Positions 10,774 to 23,329 are shown, counted from the first letter of the stretch. The stretch is 64,000 nucleotides of DNA from Acanthornis magna (GCA_036785705.1 JAWUZG010000135.1:4092001-4156000); one strand, 5' to 3'. Made by a program: numbers and translations. The notes: generated by a model from the letters alone, not told the origin.

Positions 10774-13700
10774 TGGTGCAGGCACTTGGAGCATGTGCTA
10801 TTTGCAAATGTCTCCAGGTGTCTTTCAGAGGGCCAGCGTGTGTTGTTTTGGCCTTGAATTCTGCTGAAAGTCCTTCTGGCAAGGAAGCCTGCATGAAGGT
10901 GCTGCTAGTGAGGCAAAGATTTGGCAGCTGAGCAGCTGCCGGGAGTTGCAGGCGTCTGCCTGACAGTCAGTCCCTTGGGAGTGTCAATGTGCAGTCAGTC
11001 CCCTTTCCTAGGGGAGGTTTTTCTAGCGTGTTCCTCCTTGGAGTGTGTGAGGGCTCCTGCTGGGGAAGTGGACAGCAAGCAAGGGCACTGTTGGTGGTGA
11101 AGGGAGAGAGAGCTGCCCAGGAGTGTTGGTGTGGTGAGTTACATGGAGCTCTACTTGGGAATTGGGTTTTTTTGCTTGCTGTAAGATATGACTGCTTTCC
11201 TATTGTTTTCATAGAGTGCACTCCATTGTACTCTGTGTAGGCTCCCAGGAGTAGGTTTAGCTTTTCTATGGAGTGGTCAGTAATTGGGATTGAGTTGTCT
11301 GTGTCGAATCATTTGTGTTAGGGAAGACCTGCTTTTCTGGGAATAGATCAGATGGGCCATTTGTAAGTGCTGCGGGACAGAGTTACTTAAAGCACTGGCT
11401 TTAAGTGTGAGGCTGGGATTGGATGCAGCCGCCGCCAAGGCTCCTGTGTCTGAGAAGGAGTTGAGAAAGCCAAGGGCTGCTCTCTGGCCCTCGTGACTCA
11501 GTGGCCAGGCTGCTCTGGGAGCCTTTGTGTGAATCTGCCAGCACAGCAGCGACAGATGTCCCCGAGGAGCTTGTGTGAGTGCAGGTGAGATCAGAGCTCT
11601 TGAGCAGCCTGGAGAGCCTGGGGATGTGGCCACGGAGCCGCCAGGATATCTGGTGACCTCGGGGTTCCTATGAGCAGAGGGAGCACTAAGATGTGCCCAT
11701 GGCACCTGTGTAAGTGCCTGTGGCTAAAGGGCTCTTTTGCAGCCTGGAGAGCCTTGGCATGTGGCCATGAAGCCACAGTGCGTGTCTGTGACATCAGAGC
11801 GCTTTGGCAGCATGGAAAGGCCTGGAATGGCTGCAGGGGCCAGAGGTGAGTGCCTGTGACATCAGAGCTGTCCAGCAGCAGCAGGGAGACGGAGGGAATG
11901 TCACAGGCCATGCCCTGTGAGTTGCTGTGACAGCATGGCTCCTTAGCAGTGTGCAGATTGCCGGGATGTTACCCTGCAGGTCCTGGCATTGCCCTGGTCG
12001 TGTGTGTTGTTTAGGAAGATAGAGAGAGCCGTGGCATGTCCCCCTGGAAGGCCAGGGAGTGGCAGTTGCAAAAGAGCTCCTTAGCACTTAGAGACACGTG
12101 GGATGTCCCCATGGAGGCACTGTGAGAGCCCGTGACCTCAGAGGTCTTTGGAAGCTGAGAGAGCCCCGGGATGCCATGGGATGTGAGCATGGGGAGCCTG
12201 TGGGCAGGTGTGATGTCCCTGCTTGTGCTGGTGCATCCCCCCCTGCCCTTTTTTCAGGCTGCAGCATGATATGAGAAATGCTGCTGAGGCCTTGGCCTTG
12301 ACGAATGCAGCGGGGCTGAGGTGCTGTGGAGCTTCTGAGAAACGCTGTGTGCTGCCAGGAAGTGCTGTGTTCTAAGGTGCTCCTGCTTTTTTTGCTTGTT
12401 GAACAGACTTTGAAATTTGTTTTTGCCTGGATGGCATCACATTGGTGTTGTCCCGTGTTCAGGGAAAGCTGCCGATGAGAAGTGGGGCCAGGCTGAAGGC
12501 TTGTTGTGACTAAAGGCCATGCCTTGGGGCCCTGTAAGCAGGGGTGCCAAAGGAGGCCCTGGCAGCTGTGCTGGGCCGCAGCAGCGGTGAGCAGCAAAGT
12601 CCCTGTGCGTGGGGCCTCTGCCAGCCGGCAGCTGTCCCGTTTGCTGCACTCGGGGGATCCGCAAATGAGCACGGCTCCTGGGCCCCCGATCCTGCCGCTC
12701 CCAGAGGCCTCAGGCTTTGGCCGCTGAGAAGATGGCAAGGCACGTGAAAGGAGTATTTCAGTAGCTTGGAGGGGAATTTTGCCTCGTAGAGCCTCTTTGT
12801 GTGCTTGTGGGAGTGCAGGTGTGCATGCGCTCTCTGCAATGTGGGAGAGGGGCTGCTCTGGTGGATTCAGAAGTGCTTTAGGTTTGTCCCTAAGTTAGGT
12901 CTCGAAGTTCCTGCAGTGCTATGGTAAGGGCTGTGTGGATCCTTTGCTGAGGTCTTGGGTTCCAGCTCAGTTCTAAGTGAAGCGTTGTGTAGTTGAAGTC
13001 CAGTTCAGTTGAAATGCCCTGAACTGCTGTTCCTGCCCTAAGTTGTTGATTTGAATTTGAGTTATCAAGTGAAATGTTGCTCAAGCTGAAGTGCTCCTAA
13101 GGGAAGTGCTCTTGAGCCTTTGGGCCATGTTCTTCTTATCCTGACCCTTTCTCTTCTTTAGAGACACAGCCTCACACACACGGACAGACAGACATAGATA
13201 ATTTGGGTTTGATTTCATTTTGGATTGATTGACTCTGGATTTTTGTTTGTTGCTTTTCCTCGCTGTGCTTTAAGCATGGTATAAGTAGTAGAGTGAAGCT
13301 TGGCAAGGAAGCTTGTCCTGCTGTGTCTTTGCTATGAAATCTTTCTTTCCCGATAGCTTTCCTATGATTCTTGGAGTGAAGTGCAAGTGCCTGTGCCATC
13401 ACATCTCTTTGGTGAGTGAGTGAAGCTTGGCAAGGAAGCTTGTCTTGCTGTGGCTTTTCCATGAAATCTTTCTTTCCCGATAGCTTTCCTATGATTCTTG
13501 GAGTGATGTAAAAGTGCCTGTGCCATCACATCTCTTTAGCAGCGTGGAGCCACCTGGGATGTCAGCACCGAGGTGCTGGGAGTGCGTGCCTGTGACACCA
13601 GGGCTTCTGGGCAGCGTGCGGACTCCTGGCGTGTGCCTTTGGCTGTCCTGGGACAGCCTGTGAGCTCAGTGTTCTTTTGAAAGCTGGATAGCTCTGGCGT

Positions 13701-14364
13701 GTCCCCAGGGAGTTCCTGTGCCAAGATGGGACCTGCTGGCTCTTTGGCAGCCTGGAGATGGCTGGAGTGTGCCCAGGGGGCAAGTGTGAGTGTCAGGGAC
13801 TTGCCAGCTCTTGAGGAGGATGGAAGGGTGCAGGGATGTCCCCATGGAGGCCCTGTGAGTGCCTGTGAGCTGGCGGCACCTTAGCAGCGTGAGACTCGTG
13901 GGCTGTCAGCCCTGAGAGCCTGTTGAAGGCCGTGATGTGTGTGCAGAGAGGTTTGTCAAATGGGAGAGTCGTGGCATGTCCCTATGGAGCCGCTGGGGTT
14001 GTGTGTGCCCTCAGTGTTCTTGAGGAGCCTCGAGAGCCCTGGGACGGCCCCGTGGAAGCGCAGGGAGTGCCTGTGACATAGCAGCGGTGCCTGATGAGAT
14101 CAAAGGGCCCTGGGATGTCAGCTTGGAATGGCTGTGAGTGCCTGAGAGCACACGTCTGTCTCTCATGGCCGGAGAGCTGTGGCAGGTGCCCATGGTAGGT
14201 GTGTGAGTGCAGGTGAGCTCAGGGCTCTGCAGAAGGCTGTAGGCCTGTGGGCTGTGAGGCTGGAAGGCCTGGGAGTGCTTTGGAGCTGAGTGCTCTGTAG
14301 CAGTCGGGAGCCGCCTGGGAGGTTGTAGCAGGATGCTTTGGGCCGGCTGCTTTGCCTTGGAACG
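10774..14364 (+). repeat. Macrosatellite unit 4 (3591 bp)
   Basis: Full-length copy, nearly identical to unit 3, including the paired variants at about 13581-13796 and the GGATCC near 12656. Confidence 0.95.
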
Positions 14365-17300
14365 TGGTGCAGGCACTTGGAGCATGTGCTATTTGCAAAT
14401 GTCTCCAGGTGTCTTTCAGAGGGCCAGCGTGTGTTGTTTTGGCCTTGAATTCTGCTGAAAGTCCTTCTGGCAAGGAAGCCTGCATGAAGGTGCTGCTAGT
14501 GAGGCAAAGATTTGGCAGCTGAGCTGCTGCCGGGAGTTGCAGGCGTCTGCCTGACAGTCAGTCCCTTGGGAGTGTCAATGTGCAGTCAGTCCCCTTTCCT
14601 AGGGGAGGTTTTTCTAGCGTGTTCCTCCTTGGAGTGTGTGAGGGCTCCTGCTGGGGAAGTGGACAGCAAGCAAGGGCACTGTTGGTGGTGAAGGGAGAGA
14701 GAGCTGCCCAGGAGTGTTGGTGTGGTGAGTTACATGGAGCTCTACTTGGGAATTGGGTTTTTTTGCTTGCTGTAAGATATGACTGCTTTCCTATTGTTTT
14801 CATAGAGTGCACTCCATTGTACTCTGTGTAGGCTCCCAGGAGTAGGTTTAGCTTTTCTATGGAGTGGTCAGTAATTGGGATTGAGTTGTCTGTGTCGAAT
14901 CATTTGTGTTAGGGAAGACCTGCTTTTCTGGGAATAGATCAGATGGGCCATTTGTAAGTGCTGCGGGACAGAGTTACTTAAAGCACTGGCTTTAAGTGTG
15001 AGGCTGGGATTGGATGCAGCCGCCGCCAAGGCTCCTGTGTCTGAGAAGGAGTTGAGAAAGCCAAGGGCTGCTCTCTGGCCCTCGTGACTCAGTGGCCAGG
15101 CTGCTCTGGGAGCCTTTGTGTGAATCTGCCAGCACAGCAGCGACAGATGTCCCCGAGGAGCTTGTGTGAGTGCAGGTGAGATCAGAGCTCTTGAGCAGCC
15201 TGGAGAGCCTGGGGATGTGGCCACGGAGCCGCCAGGATATCTGGTGACCTCGGGGTTCCTATGAGCAGAGGGAGCACTAAGATGTGCCCATGGCACCTGT
15301 GTAAGTGCCTGTGGCTAAAGGGCTCTTTTGCAGCCTGGAGAGCCTTGGCATGTGGCCATGAAGCCACAGTGCGTGTCTGTGACATCAGAGCGCTTTGGCA
15401 GCATGGAAAGGCCTGGAATGGCTGCAGGGGCCAGAGGTGAGTGCCTGTGACATCAGAGCTGTCCAGCAGCAGCAGGGAGACGGAGGGAATGTCACAGGCC
15501 ATGCCCTGTGAGTTGCTGTGACAGCATGGCTCCTTAGCAGTGTGCAGATTGCCGGGATGTTACCCTGCAGGTCCTGGCATTGCCCTGGTCGTGTGTGTTG
15601 TTTAGGAAGATAGAGAGAGCCGTGGCATGTCCCCCTGGAAGGCCAGGGAGTGGCAGTTGCAAAAGAGCTCCTTAGCACTTAGAGACACGTGGGATGTCCC
15701 CATGGAGGCACTGTGAGAGCCCGTGACCTCAGAGGTCTTTGGAAGCTGAGAGAGCCCCGGGATGCCATGGGATGTGAGCATGGGGAGCCTGTGGGCAGGT
15801 GTGATGTCCCTGCTTGTGCTGGTGCATCCCCCCCTGCCCTTTTTTCAGGCTGCAGCATGATATGAGAAATGCTGCTGAGGCCTTGGCCTCGACGAATGCA
15901 GCGGGGCTGAGGTGCTGTGGAGCTTCTGAGAAACACTGTGTGCTGCCAGGAAGTGCTGTGTTCTAAAGTGCTCCTGCTTTTTTTGCTTGTTGAACAGACT
16001 TTGAAATTTGTTTTTGCCTGGATGGCATCACATTGGTGTTGTCCCGTGTTCAGGGAAAGCTGCCGATGAGAAGTGGGGCCAGGCTGAAGGCTTGTTGTGA
16101 CTAAAGGCCATGCCTTGGGGCCCTGTAAGCAGGGGTGCCAAAGGAGGCCCTGGCAGCTGTGCTGGGCCGCAGCAGCGGTGAGCAGCAAAGTCCCTGTGCG
16201 TGGGGCCTCTGCCAGCCGGCAGCTGTCCCGTTTGCTGCACTCGGGGGATCCGCAAATGAGCACGGCTCCTGGGCCCCCGATCCTGCCGCTCCCAGAGGCC
16301 TCAGGCTTTGGCCGCTGAGAAGATGGCAAGGCACGTGAAAGGAGTATTTCAGTAGCTTGGAGGGGAATTTTGCCTCGTAGAGCCTCTTTGTGTGCTTGTG
16401 GGAGTGCAGGTGTGCATGCGCTCTCTGCAATGTGGGAGAGGGGCTGCTCTGGTGGATTCAGAAGTGCTTTAGGTTTGTCCCTAAGTTAGGTCTTGAAGTT
16501 CCTGCAGTGCTATGGTAAGGGCTGTGTGGATCCTTTGCTGAGGTCTTGGGTTCCAGCTCAGTTCTAAGTGAAGTGTTGTGTAGTTGAAGTCCAGTTCAGT
16601 TGAAATGCTCTTAACTGCTGTTCCTGCCCTAAGCTGTTCATTTGAATTTGAGTTATCAAGTGAAATGTTGCTCAAGCTGAAGTGCTCTTAAGGGAAGTGC
16701 TCTTGAGCCTTTGAGCCATGTTCTTCTTATCCTGACCCTTTCTCTAGAGACACAGCCTCAGAAACACGGACAGACAGACAGAGATAATTTGGGTTTGATT
16801 TCATTTTGGATTGATTGACTCTGGATTTTTGTTTGTTGCTTTTCCTTGCTGTGCTTTAAGCATGGTATAAGTAGTAGAGTGAAGCTTAGCAAGGAAGCTT
16901 GTCCTGCTGTGTCTTTGCTATGAAATCTTTCTTTCCCGATAGCTTTCCTATGATTCTTGGAGTGAAGTGCAAGTGCCTGTGCCATCACATCTCTTTGGTG
17001 AGTGAGTGAAGCTTGGCAAGGAAGCTTGTCCTGCTGCGGCTTTTCCATGAAATCTTTCTTTCCCGATAGCTTTCCTATGATTCTTGGAGTGATGTAAAAG
17101 TGCCTGTGCCATCACATCTCTTTAGCAGCGTGGAGCCACCTGGGATGTCAGCACCGAGGTGCTGGGAGTGAGTGCCTGTGACACCAGGGCTTCTGGGCAG
17201 CGTGTGGAGTCGTGGCGTGTGCCTATGGCTGTCCTGGGACAGCCTGTGAGCTCAGTGTTCTTTTGAAAGCTGGATAGCTCTGGCGTGTCCCCAGGGAGTT

Positions 17301-17949
17301 CCTGTGCCAAGATGTGACCTGCTGGCTCTTTGGCAGCCTGGAGATGGCTGGAGTGTGCCCAGGGGGCAAGTGTGAGTGTCAGGGACTTGCCAGCTCTTGA
17401 GGAGGATGGAGGGTGCAGGGATGTCCCCATGGAGGCCCTGTGAGTGCCTGTGAGCTGGCGGCACCTTAGCAGCGTGAGACTCGTGGGCTGTCAGCCCTGA
17501 GAGCCTGTTGAAGGCCGTGATGTGTGTGCAGAGAGGTTTGTCAAATGGGAGAGTCGTGGCATGTCCCTATGGAGCCGCTGGGGTTGTGTGTGCCCTCAGT
17601 GTTCTTGAGGAGCCTCGAGAGCCCTGGGATGGCCCCGTGGAAGCGCAGGGAGTGCCTGTGACATAGCAGCGGTGCCTGATGAGATCCAAGGGCCCTGGGA
17701 TGTCAGCTTGGAATGGCTGTGAGTGCCTGAGAGCACACATTTGTCTCTCATGGCCGGAGAGCTGTGGCAGGTGCCCATGGTAGGTGTGTGAGTGCAGGTG
17801 AGCTCAGGGCTCTGCAGAAGGCTGTAGGCCTGTGGGCTGTGAGGCTGGAAGGCCTGGGAGTGCTTTGGAGCTGAGTGCTCTGTAGCAGTCGGGAGCCGCC
17901 TGGGAGGTTGTAGCAGGATGCTTTGGGCCGGCTGCTTTGCCTTGGAACG
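14365..17949 (+). repeat. Macrosatellite unit 5 (3585 bp)
   Basis: Six bases shorter than units 1-4. It lacks five bases in the pyrimidine stretch near 16740 and one base near 17409. The segment about 16490-16770 has a cluster of private substitutions. It shares with unit 6 the variants near 17210-17230 and the single-base deletion near 17409. Confidence 0.95.
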
Positions 17950-20900
17950 TGGTGCAGGCACTTGGAGTATGTGCTATTTGCAAATGTCTCCAGGTGTCTT
18001 TCAGAGGGCCAGCGTGTGTTGTTTTGGCCTTGAATTCTGCTGAAAGTCCTTCTGGCAAGGAAGCCTGCATGAAGGTGCTGCTAGTGAGGCAAAGATTTGG
18101 CAGCTGAGCTGCTGCTGGGAGTTGCAGGCGTCTGCCTGACAGTCAGTCCCTTGGGAGTGTCAATGTGCAGTCAGTCCCCTTTCCTAGGGGAGGTTTTTCT
18201 AGCGTGTTCCTCCTTGGAGTGTGTGAGGGCTCCTGCTGGGGAAGTGGACAGCAAGCAAGGGCACTGTTGGTGGTGAAGGGAGAGAGAGCTGCCCAGGAGT
18301 GTTGGTGTGGTGAGTTACATGGAGCTCTACTTGGGAATTGGGTTTTTTTGCTTGCTGTAAGATATGACTGCTTTCCTATTGTTTTCATAGAGTGCACTCC
18401 ATTGTACTCTGTGTAGGCTCCCAGGAGTAGGTTTAGCTTTTCTATGGAGTGGTCAGTAATTGGGATTGAGTTGTCTGTGTCGAATCATTTGTGTTAGGGA
18501 AGAGCTGCTTTTCTAGGAATAGATCAGATGGGCCATTTGTAAGTGCTGCGGGACAGAGTTACTTAAAGCACTGGCTTTAAGTGTGAGGCTGGGATTGGAT
18601 GCAGCCGCCGCCAAGGCTCCTGTGTCTGAGAAGGAGTTGAGAAAGCCAAGGGCTGCTCTCTGGCCCTCGTGACTCAGTGGCCAGGCTGCTCTGGGAGCCT
18701 TTGTGTGAATCTGCCAGCACAGCAGCGACAGATGTCCCCGAGGAGCTTGTGTGAGTGCAGGTGAGATCAGAGCTCTTGAGCAGCCTGGAGAGCCTGGGGA
18801 TGTGGCCACGGAGCCGCCAGGATATCTGGTGACCTCGGGGTTCCTATGAGCAGAGGGAGCACTAAGATGTGCCCATGGCACCTGTGTAAGTGCCTGTGGC
18901 TAAAGGGCTCTTTTGCAGCCTGGAGAGCCTTGGCATGTGGCCATGAAGCCACAGTGCGTGTCTGTGACATCAGAGCGCTTTGGCAGCATGGAAAGGCCTG
19001 GAATGGCTGCAGGGGCCAGAGGTGAGTGCCTGTGACATCAGAGCTGTCCAGCAGCAGCAGGGAGACGGAGGGAATGTCACAGGCCATGCCCTGTGAGTTG
19101 CTGTGACAGCATGGCTCCTTAGCAGTGTGCAGATTGCCGGGATGTTACCCTGCAGGCCCTGGCATTGCCCTGGTCGTGTGTGTTGTTTAGGAAGATAGAG
19201 AGAGCCGTGGCATGTCCCCCTGGAAGGCCAGGGAGTGGCAGTTGCAAAAGAGCTCCTTAGCACTTAGAGACACGTGGGATGTCCCCATGGAGGCACTGTG
19301 AGAGCCCGTGACCTCAGAGGTCTTTGGAAGCTGAGAGAGCCCCAGGATGCCATGGGATGTGAGCATGGGGAGCCTGTGGGCAGGTGTGATGTCCCTGCTT
19401 GTGCTGGTGCATCCCCCCCTGCCCTTTTTTCAGGCTGCAGCATGATATGAGAAATGCTGCTGAGGCCTTGGCCTTGACGAATGCAGCGGGGCTGAGGTGC
19501 TGTGGAGCTTCTGAGAAACGCTGTGTGCTGCCAGGAAGTGCTGTGTTCTAAGGTGCTCCTGCTTTTTTTGCTTGTTGAACAGACTTTGAAATTTGTTTTT
19601 GCCTGGATGGCATCACATTGGTGTTGTCCCGTGTTCAGGGAAAGCTGCCGATGAGAAGTGGGGCCAGGCTGAAGGCTTGTTGTGACTAAAGGCCATGCCT
19701 TGGGGCCCTGTAAGCAGGGGTGCCAAAGGAGGCCCTGGCAGCTGTGCTGGGCCGCAGCAGCGGTGAGCAGCAAAGTCCCTGTGCATGGGGCCTCTGCCAG
19801 CCGGCAGCTGTCCCGTTTGCTGCACTCGGGGGATCCGCAAATGAGCACGGCTCCTGGGCCCCCGATCCTGCCGCTCCCAGAGGCCTCAGGCTTTGGCCGC
19901 TGAGAAGATGGCAAGGCACGTGAAAGGAGTATTTCAGTAGCTTGGAGGGGAATTTTGCCTCGTAGAGCCTCTTTGTGTGCTTGTGGGAGTGCAGGTGTGC
20001 ATGCGCTCTCTGCAATGTGGGAGAGGGGCTGCTCTGGTGGATTCAGAAGTGCTTTAGGTTTGTCCCTAAGTTAGGTCTCGAAGTTCCTGCAGTGCTATGG
20101 TAAGGGCTGTGTGGATCCTTTGCTGAGGTCTTGGGTTCCAGCTCAGTTCTAAGTGAAGTGTTGTGTAGTTGAAGTCCAGTTCAGTTGAAATGCCCTGAAC
20201 TGCTGTTCCTGCCCTAAGTTGTTGATTTGAATTTGAGTTATCAAGTGAAATGTTGCTCAAGCTGAAGTGCTCCTAAGGGAAGTGCTCTTGAGCCTTTGGG
20301 CCATGTTCTTCTTATCCTGACCCTTTCTCTTCTTTAGAGACACAGCCTCACACACACGGACAGACAGACATAGATAATTTGGGTTTGATTTCATTTTGGA
20401 TTGATTGACTCTGGATTTTTGTTTGTTGCTTTTCCTCACTGTGCTTTAAGCATGGTGTAAGTAGTAGAGTGAAGCTTGGCAAGGAAGCTTGTCCTGCTGT
20501 GGCTTTTCCATGAAATCTTTCTTTCCCGATAGCTTTCCTATGATTCTTGGAGTGATGTAAAAGTGCCTGTGCCATCACATCTCTTTAGCAGCGTGGAGCC
20601 ACCTGGGATGTCAGCACCGAGGTGCTGGGAGTGAGTGCCTGTGACACCAGGGCTTCTGGGCAGCGTGTGGAGTCGTGGCGTGTGCCTATGGCTGTCCTGG
20701 GACAGCCTGTGAGCTCAGTGTTCTTTTGAAAGCTGGATAGCTCTGGCGTGTCCCCAGGGAGTTCCTGTGCCAAGATGTGACCTGCTGGCTCTTTGGCAGC
20801 CTGGAGATGGCTGGAGTGTGCCCAGGGGGCAAGTGTGAGTGTCAGGGACTTGCCAGCTCTTGAGGAGGATGGAGGGTGCAGGGATGTCCCCATGGAGGCC

Positions 20901-21412
20901 CTGTGAGTGCCTGTGAGCTGGCGGCACCTTAGCAGCGTGAGACTGGTGGGCTGTCAGCCCTGAGAGCCTGTTGAAGGCCGTGATGTGCGTGCAGAGAGGT
21001 TTGTCAAATGGGAGAGTCGTGGCATGTCCCTATGGAGCCGCTGGGGTTGTGTGTGCCCTCAGTGTTCTTGAGGAGCCTCGAGAGCCCTGGGACGGCCCCG
21101 TGGAAGCGCAGGGAGTGCCTGTGACATAGCAGCGGTGCCTGATGAGATCAGAGGGCCCTGGGATGTCAGCTTGGAATGGCTGTGAGTGCCTGAGAGCACA
21201 CGTCTGTCTCTCATGGCCGGAGAGCTGTGGCAGGTGCCCATGGTAGGTGTGTGAGTGCAGGTGAGCTCAGGGCTCTGCAGAAGGCTGTAGGCCTGTGGGC
21301 TGTGAGGCTGGAAGGCCTGGGAGTGCTTTGGAGCTGAGTGCTCTGTAGCAGTCGGGAGCCGCCTGGGAGGTTGTAGCAGGATGCTTTGGGCCGGCTGCTT
21401 TGCCTTGGAACG
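17950..21412 (+). repeat. Macrosatellite unit 6 (3463 bp), single-copy form of the 127-bp duplication
   Basis: This unit is 128 bp shorter than units 1-4. The loss is exactly one copy of the internal 127-bp duplication plus the one-base deletion shared with unit 5. The retained copy (about 20470-20596) has the sequence features of the second copy of other units. Either this is the ancestral form or unequal recombination removed one copy. Confidence 0.95.
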
Positions 21413-22234
21413 TGGTGCAGGCACTTGGAGCATGTGCTATTTGCAAATGTCTCCAGGTGTCTTTCAGAGGGCCAGCGTGTGTTGTTTTGGCCTTGAATTC
21501 TGCTGAAAGTCCTTCTGGCAAGGAAGCCTGCATGAAGGTGCTGCTAGTGAGGCAAAGATTTGGCAGCTGAGCAGCTGCCGGGAGTTGCAGGCGTCTGCCT
21601 GACAGTTAGTCCCTTATGAGTGTCAATGTGCAGTCAGTCCCCTTTCCTAGGGGAGGTTTTTCTAGCGTGTTCCTCCTTGGAGTGTGTGAGGGCTCCTGCT
21701 GGGGAAGTGGACAGCAAGCAAGGGCACTGTTGGTGGTGAAGGGAGAGAGAGCTGCCCAGGAGTGTTGGTGTGGTGAGTTACATGGAGCTCTACTTGGGAA
21801 TTGGGTTTTTTTGCTTGCTGTAAGATATGACTGCTTTCCTATTGTTTTCATAGAGTGCACTCCATTGTACTCTGTGTAGGCTCCCAGGAGTAGGTTTAGC
21901 TTTTCTATGGAGTGGTCAGTAATTGGGATTGAGTTGTCTGTGTCGAATCATTTGTGTTAGGGAAGACCTACTTTTCTGGGAATAGATCAGATGGGCCATT
22001 TGTAAGTGCTGCGGGACAGAGTTACTTAAAGCACTGGCTTTAAGTGTGAGGCTGGGATTGGATGCAGCCGCCGCCAAGGCTCCTGTGTCTGAGAAGGAGT
22101 TGAGAAAGCCAAGGGCTGCTCTCTGGCCCTCGTGACTCAGTGGCCAGGCTGCTCTGGGAGCCTTTGTGTGAATCTGCCAGCACAGCAGCGACAGATGTCC
22201 CCGAGGAGCTTGTGTGAGTGCAGGTGAGATCAGA
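21413..22234 (+). repeat. Macrosatellite unit 7, truncated (822 bp)
   Basis: It matches the first 822 bp of the other units, then stops inside the first ~68-bp subrepeat of minisatellite block 1. A few private differences occur near 21607-21620 and 21970. This is the right-hand boundary of the array. Confidence 0.95.
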
Positions 22235-22278
22235 TATAAAATCACATAAAAATACATCTACTTTAATTAATTTTTCAG
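22235..22278 (+). other. Junction segment between the array and candidate exon A
   Basis: Forty-four bases of AT-rich sequence follow the array end. The last part is a pyrimidine-rich tract, TTTAATTAATTTTTCAG, that fits a branch-point region and 3' splice site. No duplicated flank or transposon end was seen at the junction. Confidence 0.6.
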
Positions 22279-22361
22279 GATACAAATGAAATTGCTTTTG
22301 TTATGGCGAGTCTTCGTTATAATCAGCTTCTTGAGGGAAGCATTTTGGGTTCTGCTGTTGT
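22279..22361 (+). CDS. Candidate internal exon A of an unidentified gene
   Basis: The segment is preceded by a good acceptor (TTAATTTTTCAG) and followed by a donor GTAAGC. It is 83 nt long and fully open in one frame: 27 codons beginning DTNEIAFVMASL and ending with the first two bases of a codon. The next candidate exon starts with one base that completes this codon, so the phases agree. The composition (ALRYNQLL-type helix-like sequence) is plausible for protein but I do not recognise a family. Upstream is the macrosatellite, so earlier exons would lie beyond or within it. Alternatives are a pseudogene exon or a chance open stretch. The exon boundaries are inferred from splice consensus only. 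Confidence 0.4.
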
Positions 22362-23329
22362 GTAAGCTTGGTTTTCCTTTGTGGGTAATAAAGATAACCT
22401 TTTGAATAAAGCTTTGCGTTTCACAGTTAAAACTGACTGCTGTTAGGGGTTTATATTTAGGCAGTAATTAACTATTCTTGTTTAATATAAACAAGTTACA
22501 GTAATGATTTACAAAAGTGTAGAAGCATTTTCATACTACGATATTGCCATTGTTATGTTATTAAGGAGATAATTTAGTTATACAACTGTAGTAATACTTG
22601 CAGTATTGAGAAAGTTAGACTTTATCTTTCAGTCCTATTGAGAACCTAGCTGGATTTCCTATGACGTGTTTGTATATGTGTATATTGCAGTATATAATAT
22701 AATACAATACTTGTTTATACACTGTAAGCTGTTTCAAAAGATGGAGTTTTTTAGCTTTAGAACATTATTTGGGGAATTTATTTTCCCCTCAGCTTTCTGG
22801 TCGGATATTGTTGTATCTAACCAGTAGTCTTAAGTGCCCATGGTAACTTACTGTGGCTCTTCTGCCACAGAAGGTGAGATTTTACACAATCTCCCTTAGT
22901 GCCCACTTGGATCCTTTGTAGAAGCTGTGCAGTTGCCTCTGGCATTTGGTCTCTTCAGGTCATTTGTGTGTGGTAGTTACTCATTTACTTAGGCACAAAC
23001 AAAATTATTCCAATAATTGCTGTTTCAGAGAAGTTTCTAGCTAGTGGGCTTTTAGATTTGTAGTTAAGCTGATGCTGTTTTCTTTTTCGTAGACAAGTCC
23101 ATGTTTTGAAGTTTAACAGATGTGCCTTTTAAAGCTGACTGCCATATTTTCTGCCTTTGGCTAGGCCAAGCAGCTGATCAGCAGTATTAGACACTGTATT
23201 AGCTGAAAAGAAGCATGAGGAACTAGAGATGTTTGATTTCAAAACTCTCTCAAGATGATCGTGTACAGACATGTATTTAATTTCTTTCTATTAAGCCATC
23301 CCCGTTGCTAAATTCTATTTTTTTTCAAG
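22362..23329 (+). other. Putative intron between candidate exons A and B
   Basis: AT-rich sequence with stops in all frames. It starts GTAAGC and ends in a T-rich tract with CAAG. No repeat was recognised inside it. Confidence 0.35.

Larger units (their letters stand above)
1..22234. repeat. Macrosatellite array, ~3.6-kb unit, at least 6.2 copies
   Basis: The sequence repeats head to tail with a period of exactly 3591 bp for four units, then 3585 and 3463 bp, then a truncated 822-bp unit. Copies differ by scattered substitutions and few indels, so identity is clearly very high by eye. The array is already in progress at base 1 and ends at about 22234, where the last unit departs from the others after the shared string GTGAGATCAGA. 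Each unit is more GC-rich than the DNA to its right, and its plus strand is visibly rich in G and T. I do not recognise the unit as a named satellite. Unit size is in the range of vertebrate macrosatellites such as human DXZ4 or the chicken MHM repeat, but no homology is claimed. Confidence 0.97.

Noticed and set aside
1..22234. CRISPR array or bacterial repeat
   Set aside because: Unit length, subrepeat divergence and the avian repeats elsewhere rule this out.
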